Notes under the pieces: generated by a model
Seen by the model: the letters and a program-made list of their open reading frames with translations, nothing else
Database searches by the model: none
What the model was told of the DNA's origin: nothing
Shown here: in pieces, positions 58,160 through 64,000 of the stretch
Layout of the letters: every line of letters starts with the position of its first letter
Numbering within the stretch: position 1 is the stretch's first letter
Position numbers and translations under genes: made by a program
Assembly (NCBI GenBank): GCA_964523405.1
Contig: CAZGAQ010000007.1
Coordinates: 98,245-162,244, forward strand
Source of the DNA: CAZGAQ01 sp964523405
Lineage (GTDB): Bacteria > Planctomycetota > Phycisphaerae > UBA1845 > Fen-1342
Length of the DNA: 64,000 nt
Direction of reading: 5' to 3'

Positions 58160-58570
58160 ATGCGCGCCGTCCGGCGGGCAGACCTGCGTCGCACGCCGGC
58201 GGCGTGAGCGGCGCCGTGCGCGAGGACGATCAGGGCGCGCACCGCACGTCCCCAGGAGTGCGTCACCTCCACGTCCTACGCGCCAGCGTGCAAGACTCGG
58301 CAGAATCTTTTGACTCGCCGCACAGGTGAGTTACACTTTCCTGCGGGTGGCAGCTGCGGCTGCCGTGTTCAGGCCAATCACCGGTAATCTCACGTGCCGG
58401 CCGGGGCGCTTCTCGGCACTCAATCGTGCGCGCCCGCTGTCGCCACCGTAGTGCGCACGGCGCCCGGACACTGCTCGCCGCTGCACCGGCTGCCATGAAT
58501 GGAGCCGGGCTAATCTCACCCGCCTGATGCACGTTGCGTCAGGCACGTCCTCAACCGAAAGGAGCCCATC
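58160..58570. other. Intergenic region between the secreted paralogues
   Basis: This 411-bp gap carries the promoter at 58310-58337 and a hairpin with arms around 58522-58544 (9 pairs with one G-U) just ahead of the ribosome-binding site of the second paralogue. Nothing else was seen. Confidence 0.4.
58310..58337 (+). promoter_or_regulatory. Candidate sigma70-type promoter of the second paralogue
   Basis: TTGACT (58310-58315) and TACACT (58332-58337) are 16 bp apart, about 233 bp upstream of the ATG at 58571. This leaves a long leader with the 58522-58544 hairpin. Confidence 0.45.
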
Positions 58571-60283
58571 ATGCGACTAGTACGACCTGTTCTCGTCTGC
58601 TCGATAGTGCTGATCTCGTGCCTCGCCACGGCGCTGGCGGGGCCGCTGAACCGCGCCTTTACGTACCAGGGCTCGCTACGGGACACCGGTGTCCCCGCCA
58701 CGGCCAAGTACGACTTCGAATTCCGGCTGTTCGACGCCGCCGTGGGCGGCGCGCAGAAGGGCGCCACCATCCTGTATGGCGACCTGCAGGTCACCAACGG
58801 CCTGTTCATGGTCGACCTGAATTTCGGCGAAACGGTCTTCGATGCGACCGAACGCTGGCTCCAGATCGGGGTGCGACCCTTTACGAGCGTCGGAGCCTAC
58901 ACCCTCCTGCCGCGCCAGCGGTTGGCACCGGCCCCCTTCGCCACCGCGCTGATGATGCCCTTCTCCGCAAGCATCGACGCAGCGACCGACCTCGTGACGC
59001 TGGAGAACACCGGCGACGGGCGCGCCATGCGCCTCCTGACCGACGGCCCGAATGGCTGGCACACACTGCGGATTGACAACTACACGTCGGCCGCCGCCGG
59101 TATCGGCATCTATAGCACGGAGGGTCCCGGCCTGTACGTGAGCGCCGCTCGCGGCGCCGGCGGAGAGTTTCGCGTCACGGACCCGAATACCGCCTACAAC
59201 GCCGTGTATGCGCGGACTGCCGGCACTGGCGCCGCGGTACATGCCGACGGGCGCGTCCAGGTCGGCTCGACGAGCACGGCCGGCGAGGTCGCGGTCTTCA
59301 GTCCTGCCGTAACCGGCGCGGCTGTCCAACTCGTCACCGGCAGCACCGGCGGCTTTGTCCAAGTTCGTGACGAGGGCGGCCACGACGTCGCCTCGATCGA
59401 GCCGGATGTGAGCACCGGGGGTGGCGGCTTCTTCCGCGTGGCCCGCTCGGAGACTGCCAACGCCGGCGTGTATATCGATGGCAATTACGCCGGCACGCTC
59501 GATCCGCGCGTGGTCATCGCCGGCTCGGCACGCTCGGCCGCCTTCTCGATGGGTTCGTCCGGCGACGCCTCGGTCTCCTTGCCGACGGACGCCATCGGCG
59601 CGGCGGAGATCGAGGACGAACCGGGCACGGCCGCCAACAACGGCCTCGGCCCGATTGTATCCACCACGGGGTACCACACGATCATGTCGCGAACCATCAC
59701 GGTACCCGTAGCCGGCTACGTGCTGGCGCTGGCCACGTCCGAAATCGAGTTGAGCCACACGACCGGCAGCAGCACGGGCGCGACATTCGGGCTCACCGAA
59801 GACCCCAATAGCCTGCCCAGCGACCAGGACTTCGAGTTCGCCTGGCCAGCCGTTGCGCCCACGGGTGTGTTCCAGATTCCGGTGAGCGCGCACGGGCTCT
59901 TTGCGGCCACGGCCGGCAGCCACACCTTCTACTTCGTCATGGACAAGCTCACCAGCAGCGGCTCCTACACCGTTCAGGATACGCAGCTCACGCTCGTGTT
60001 CCTGCCGACCGCGTACGGCACGGTGACCCCCTCGCTGGCGCAGCCGCTGACCCTGGCCGGCCTGGACGACGAGTCGCTGGATCGGCCGGAGTGGTCCCCC
60101 GCCGAGGCCGCGGCCGAACAGGCTGAATCCGTGGCGTTCAATCAGGCGCGCGTGGAACGCGAGTTGGCGGACATGAAGGCCCGCATCGCCGAGCTGGAGC
60201 GGACGCTGGCCGAGCAGCGCACCGATCAGACGTACCGCCCCACGCCCCCGTCACCCGAACCGCAGCAGGAAGGCGCGCGCTAA
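58571..60283 (+). CDS. Secreted protein, paralogue of the preceding gene
   Basis: This 570-residue protein has a signal peptide (residues 1-23) and the same N-terminal module as its neighbour: F-T-Y-Q-G-S-L-R-D-T-G, K-Y-D-F-E-F-R-L-F-D-A, R-W-L-Q-I-G-V-R-P and R-Q-R-L-A-P-A-P-F-A. The middle differs in detail but has the same strand-rich blocks and a matching C-terminal coiled-coil (about 515-550). The ATG at 58571 has AAAGGAG upstream. The pair arose by duplication and probably makes an oligomeric extracellular part, with the coiled coil as the oligomer-forming end. Confidence 0.82.
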   Translation: MRLVRPVLVCSIVLISCLATALAGPLNRAFTYQGSLRDTGVPATAKYDFEFRLFDAAVGGAQKGATILYGDLQVTNGLFMVDLNFGETVFDATERWLQIGVRPFTSVGAYTLLPRQRLAPAPFATALMMPFSASIDAATDLVTLENTGDGRAMRLLTDGPNGWHTLRIDNYTSAAAGIGIYSTEGPGLYVSAARGAGGEFRVTDPNTAYNAVYARTAGTGAAVHADGRVQVGSTSTAGEVAVFSPAVTGAAVQLVTGSTGGFVQVRDEGGHDVASIEPDVSTGGGGFFRVARSETANAGVYIDGNYAGTLDPRVVIAGSARSAAFSMGSSGDASVSLPTDAIGAAEIEDEPGTAANNGLGPIVSTTGYHTIMSRTITVPVAGYVLALATSEIELSHTTGSSTGATFGLTEDPNSLPSDQDFEFAWPAVAPTGVFQIPVSAHGLFAATAGSHTFYFVMDKLTSSGSYTVQDTQLTLVFLPTAYGTVTPSLAQPLTLAGLDDESLDRPEWSPAEAAAEQAESVAFNQARVERELADMKARIAELERTLAEQRTDQTYRPTPPSPEPQQEGAR

Positions 60284-60303
60284 CCCACAGAAGGGAGAAT
60301 GCC

Positions 60304-60765
60304 ATGCAAATACGAACCATCGGCACGGGCGCCATCCTCCTGCTGCTCGGCGCGATGCTGGTCGGACCGGCGGCCGTGCAGGCTCAGTACACGATCGACT
60401 GGTATACCTTTGATGGCGGTGGTGCCCTGTTCAGTGCCGCCGGCGCGTACCAGCTCAGCGGCACGATCGGCCAGCCGGATGCCGGCCTCGCCAACCACCC
60501 CACATATGTGGTCTATGGCGGCTTCTGGAGCTTCACGACGCCCAGTGCCTGCCTCGGCGATGGCAACTGCGACGGCATCATCAACTGGCGCGACATCGAC
60601 TTCCTCATCGCGGCCCAGAACGACAACACGTCGGCCTGGGCCGCGCTGTTCCCTGCGCCGGGCCCGTCCTGTTCCATCCAGAGCCTCGATACAAACATCG
60701 ACGGCCACATCAACTGGCGCGACATCGATCCGTTCATCGCCCTGATGAACACGACTTGTCCGTAG
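60304..60765 (+). CDS. Small secreted protein with two dockerin-like repeats
   Basis: This 153-residue protein has a signal peptide (residues 1-27), a short beta-rich part, and two dockerin-like calcium loops: D-G-N-C-D-G-I-I-N-W-R-D-I-D-F (about residues 86-100) and D-T-N-I-D-G-H-I-N-W-R-D-I-D-P (about 127-141). Two loops of this kind make a type I dockerin unit, which in cellulosome-type systems binds a cohesin. No cohesin was seen in the window. It lies 20 bp after the second paralogue and probably shares its transcript. Confidence 0.82.
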   Translation: MQIRTIGTGAILLLLGAMLVGPAAVQAQYTIDWYTFDGGGALFSAAGAYQLSGTIGQPDAGLANHPTYVVYGGFWSFTTPSACLGDGNCDGIINWRDIDFLIAAQNDNTSAWAALFPAPGPSCSIQSLDTNIDGHINWRDIDPFIALMNTTCP

Positions 60766-60833
60766 TGGACGACCGCGGGCGGCGTGGCGCAGGTCCGATA
60801 TCATTCCGACCGCGCCCCGCCGCCCAACTGGCC

Positions 60834-60863
60834 TTGCCGCACGACCGGCCGCTCTTGTAGGAT
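60834..60863 (+). promoter_or_regulatory. Candidate promoter for the subtilase gene
   Basis: TTGCCG (60834-60839) and TAGGAT (60858-60863) are 18 bp apart, about 137 bp upstream of the ATG at 61000. Confidence 0.35.
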
Positions 60864-60999
60864 GGGGTTGTTCGCGCACGATCTGACGATTGGAGCTGGA
60901 AAGCGGCCCCCCGCACGTCCCCCGCGGCCTGCCTCGTCCGCCCCGATCCGTTGGGGTGTGCGCTGGGATCAACCCAACGTCCCTGCACGGGAGCCCGTC

Positions 61000-63900
61000 A
61001 TGTCGCAGCGCTGCCTCGTCCCGGCTGCCATCGCCACCTGCCTGCTGCTCACCGCCCTGTTTGCCGCCGGCGCCGTGCCGGGCGCGTCCGGTGCTGATGG
61101 GCCGAGCGCCAAGCTGCACCCCGTCCTGCTTCAGCGGTTGACCGCCAGCGAGGGCCCCGTGAAGACGTGGGTCTTCTTTACCGACAAGGCGGTTCACTCC
61201 CCGGCAGAGTTCGCGTCCGCTCTCCAACGGGTCGCCAACGAGTACAACCCCCGCGCTGCCCAGCGGCGCGCCTTGCGCGGTGACAACGCCAAGCGGGGCG
61301 GCGCCCTGTTCGACGAGCATGACCTGCCCGTCGTCGGGGCGTACGTCGACGCCGTCGTTACCACCGGGGCCCGCCTGCACACCACCAGTCGCTGGCTCAA
61401 CGCCGTCAGCGTCTGGGCCACGGCCGACCAGGCCGCGGCCATCGCCGCGCTGCCCTGCGTCGATCGCCTCGAGGCCGTGCGCCAATCCAAGCACATCGCC
61501 GCCCTGAACGTCCAGGACGTCCCCGCCATGCCGGCCGAAGCCGCCGCCGGTACACGCACGCTCAACTACGGCAACAGTACGGTCCAACTCAACCAGATCA
61601 ACCTGATCGCCCTGCACAACGCGGGCTACACCGGCCAGGGCGTGATCATCGGCATTCTCGATTCCGGTTTCATGCGTACGCACGAGGCCTTCAACCAGCC
61701 CGGACACACCGTCAACGTGCTGGCCGAGTGGGACTTCGTCAACAACGATGCGAACGCAGGGCAGCAGACCGGCGACCCGTCCAGCCAGGCAGACCATGGC
61801 ACGATGATCCTCGGCTGCATTGGCGCCTACAAACCCGGCAGCCTCGTGGGCGGGGCCTATGACGCCGCCTTCGTGCTGTGCAAAACGGAAGACACCTCGC
61901 AGGAAGTCCCGGCCGAAGAGGACAACTTCGTCGCGGGTCTGGAGTTCATCGAACAGCACGGCGCCGACATGTCCACCGCGTCGCTGGGGTACATCGACTG
62001 GTACACGCAGGCCCAGCTCGACGGGCAGACGGCTGTGACCACGATTGCCTGCAACATCTCGACCGGCAATGGCGTGCACCACAGCAACGCCGCCGGCAAC
62101 GAGGACCACGATTCGAGCCCGACGACGTCGCACCTGATCGCCCCGGCGGATGCGTTTCAGGTCATCACGTGCGGTGCCGTCGACAGCAACGGAGCCATCG
62201 CGTACTTCAGCTCGGACGGCCCCACGGCGGATGGACGCGTGAAGCCCGAGATCCTGGCGCGCGGCATCAGTACGCATACCGTGTCGCCTTACAGCAACAC
62301 CAGTTACACCACGGCGGACGGCACGTCGTTGTCCACGCCGCTGGTCGCTTCCGCGCTGGCCTGTCTCATTCAGGCCCGCCCCTACTGGACCGTGGCCCAG
62401 ATGCGTCAACACCTCTTCGAGAAGGCCGACTACTTTGTGGCCAACGGTACGTTCGATCCGCTGTTCGTGCGCGGCTACGGCATCCTGAACGCCTTCGCGA
62501 CCTTCAACGTCTGTGGCGACGCCGGTGTGGTCACCCTGGACCAGACGCGCTACGCCTGCGCGGACACCGTGCAGGTCCGCGTCAACGACTGCGGCCTGAA
62601 TCTCGATCCCAACGCGCTCGATACGGTCCAGGTCACGGTCAGCTCCACCAGCGATCCCGCCGGGCTCGTCGTCACGCTGACGGAAGGCGCCCCCGATGCC
62701 GCCGAATTCCTCGGCACACTGGCGATCGGCCCGGCCGCGGGGGCGGGCGTGCTCCAGGTGGTCGCCGGCGACACGCTCACCGCGACGTACGTCGATGCGG
62801 ACAACAGGACCGGACAGACGAACGTGACGGTGACGGCGATCGCGGTCGTGGACTGCACACCCCCGGTAATCGACACCATTCGCGTCGCGCACCTCGCGCC
62901 CCGCAGCGCGACGATCGCCTTCTCCAGTAACGAGCCGGCCCGCGGGGTGGTGCACTACGGCCTGTCGTGCGCGGCACTGACGCAGACGGCCTCAGGCAAT
63001 CTCAGCGCCGTCCCGACGGTCGAGCTCACCGGCTTGACCGACGGCACGACCTACTACTACACCGTGACGGCCACCGACGAAGCCGGCAACAGCGTGGCGG
63101 ACCCGACCTGCCGCAACTTCACGACGCCGGAGGTGCCGGACTTCTTCACGCAACTGTTCACTAATGACAACGACCTCGACAACCTCGGCCTGCAGTTCAT
63201 GCCCAACGGCTCGGTGGACTTCTACCGCGGCTGCGCCCAGGCGATCACCGCGCTGCCCACTGATCCGACCGGCGGGACGGCGTTAACGCTGACCGACGAC
63301 AGTTTCGTCCAAGTGACCCTGACGGGTGGCGCAACGGCCAAGCTCTACGGCACGGCTTACCCCTCGTTTTACGTGAACTCCAACGGCTACATCACGTTCG
63401 GTGCGAGCGAGACCGCCTACACCGAGTCGCTGGCGACGCATTTTGCCAAAGCCCGCGTGGCGGCGCTGTTCGACGATCTGGATCCGGGCCAGGGCGGCCA
63501 GGTGAGTTGGAAGCAGCTCGAGGACCGCGCAGTCGTGACCTGGCTGAACGTGCCGGAGCACAGCACGACCGGTAGCCAGAACACCTTCCAGATTGAGCTG
63601 TACTTCGACGGCCGGATCACGATCAGCTATCTGAACATCAGCGCGACGGACGGGCTGGCCGGCCTGTCGCGGGGTACGGGTCAGGACCCGGATTTCCTGA
63701 TGTCGGACCTGTCGGCGCTGGGACCGTGCCAGCTCTTCCCGCCGGCGGCCTATGACGTGGGCACATCCGCGGGCAGCGGCCAGGCCAAGACGGCGGCCCT
63801 CAACGCGGATGATGACGGCATGCCAATCCCGCCGGGGAGGTTGACGTACGTGATCGTGGGTTTGCCGGCCAGTGGCTTGCTGAGAGACCCGGGCACAGGC

Positions 63901-64000
63901 GCCGTGATCACGAGCGTACCGCACGTCTTGGTGAACTACGGCAAGCTGGTGACATACCAGTCGGACACGTACTTTGTGGGCGCCGACACGTTCACCTACC
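61000..64000 (+). CDS. Subtilisin-like serine protease with adhesion domains, 3'-truncated
   Basis: About 1000 residues are visible and the frame is open to the end of the window. A signal peptide (residues 1-28) and a prodomain-like part come first. The S8 catalytic domain has Asp221 in I-I-G-I-L-D-S-G-F, His266 in A-D-H-G-T-M, Asn in N-A-A-G-N-E-D and Ser443 in G-T-S-L-S-T-P. After it come an Ig-like part, a fibronectin III-like domain (about 627-710), a nidogen-like domain (about 775-905, with F-Y-V-N-S-N-G-Y-I-T-F-G) and the start of a cadherin-like repeat. It is an exported protease held on or near the surface. The ATG at 61000 has GGGAG upstream. Confidence 0.87.
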   Translation, partial: MSQRCLVPAAIATCLLLTALFAAGAVPGASGADGPSAKLHPVLLQRLTASEGPVKTWVFFTDKAVHSPAEFASALQRVANEYNPRAAQRRALRGDNAKRGGALFDEHDLPVVGAYVDAVVTTGARLHTTSRWLNAVSVWATADQAAAIAALPCVDRLEAVRQSKHIAALNVQDVPAMPAEAAAGTRTLNYGNSTVQLNQINLIALHNAGYTGQGVIIGILDSGFMRTHEAFNQPGHTVNVLAEWDFVNNDANAGQQTGDPSSQADHGTMILGCIGAYKPGSLVGGAYDAAFVLCKTEDTSQEVPAEEDNFVAGLEFIEQHGADMSTASLGYIDWYTQAQLDGQTAVTTIACNISTGNGVHHSNAAGNEDHDSSPTTSHLIAPADAFQVITCGAVDSNGAIAYFSSDGPTADGRVKPEILARGISTHTVSPYSNTSYTTADGTSLSTPLVASALACLIQARPYWTVAQMRQHLFEKADYFVANGTFDPLFVRGYGILNAFATFNVCGDAGVVTLDQTRYACADTVQVRVNDCGLNLDPNALDTVQVTVSSTSDPAGLVVTLTEGAPDAAEFLGTLAIGPAAGAGVLQVVAGDTLTATYVDADNRTGQTNVTVTAIAVVDCTPPVIDTIRVAHLAPRSATIAFSSNEPARGVVHYGLSCAALTQTASGNLSAVPTVELTGLTDGTTYYYTVTATDEAGNSVADPTCRNFTTPEVPDFFTQLFTNDNDLDNLGLQFMPNGSVDFYRGCAQAITALPTDPTGGTALTLTDDSFVQVTLTGGATAKLYGTAYPSFYVNSNGYITFGASETAYTESLATHFAKARVAALFDDLDPGQGGQVSWKQLEDRAVVTWLNVPEHSTTGSQNTFQIELYFDGRITISYLNISATDGLAGLSRGTGQDPDFLMSDLSALGPCQLFPPAAYDVGTSAGSGQAKTAALNADDDGMPIPPGRLTYVIVGLPASGLLRDPGTGAVITSVPHVLVNYGKLVTYQSDTYFVGADTFTY

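Noticed and set aside
60280..62955. Very long minus-strand frame (about 890 residues) opposite the dockerin and subtilase genes
   Set aside because: It is open only because of high GC content; the plus-strand protein has intact catalytic residues and clear domains.

Overview
This 64 kb window is high-GC chromosomal DNA from a Gram-negative bacterium. The best fit is a member of the Planctomycetota, possibly close to Phycisphaerae; this is an inference and no rRNA gene is present to settle it. The evidence is an ECF sigma factor next to a large Ser/Thr kinase with TPR-type repeats, secreted proteins with dockerin-like calcium loops, paralogous secreted proteins with an FTYQG-type N-terminal domain, many short zinc-ribbon proteins, an LpxB (so lipid A), and many short intergenic palindromes. 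No transposase, integrase, phage gene or CRISPR array was seen. The gene content is mostly core chromosome.

Layout. 1-1.4 kb: end of a YfhO-like membrane protein. 1.4-10.9 kb: a minus-strand run reading lipoprotein, addB, addA, gpsA and a soluble histidine kinase. 11-18 kb: miaA (+), a DUF2891-like protein (-), a secreted protein with a hydrophobic C-terminal tail, a MacB/FtsX-type permease and an APC-type permease. 18-26 kb: a zinc-ribbon protein, aspS, an ECF sigma factor overlapping a membrane anti-sigma factor with a LolA/RseB-like outer domain, and a lipoprotein metallophosphoesterase. 26.8-37.4 kb: lpxB, livF-livG, sucA, an amino-acid permease and a secreted dockerin-bearing protein. 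37.7-47.3 kb: tRNA-Ser(UGA), a TMTC-like membrane/TPR protein, a small secreted protein, the kinase-ECF pair and a PcrA/UvrD helicase. 47.5-54 kb: a thioredoxin-fold DUF255 protein, a zinc-ribbon membrane protein, a repeat-rich secreted protein, frr and an SDR epimerase. 54-56.2 kb: the ribosomal operon rpsP-trmD-rplS-yraN, without rimM, behind a very good sigma70-type promoter. 56.3-64 kb: a block of exported proteins (two tandem paralogues, a dockerin-like protein and a large subtilase that runs off the end).

How the genes work together. AddA and AddB form a recombinational DNA-end processing enzyme, and PcrA is a second UvrD-type helicase. miaA, aspS, trmD, rpsP, rplS, frr and tRNA-Ser all serve translation. 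The two sigma factor modules look like separate envelope or phosphorylation-linked signalling units. The 56-64 kb block and the 35.4 kb gene look like a surface or extracellular layer held together by dockerin, coiled-coil and adhesion-like domains.

The most unusual features are two in-frame repeat-derived insertions inside lpxB, a short-chain dehydrogenase whose catalytic Tyr is Phe, a kinase whose catalytic-loop Lys is Asn, a one-protein anti-sigma/lipoprotein-sensor fusion, and a set of very short-loop palindromes concentrated between genes.
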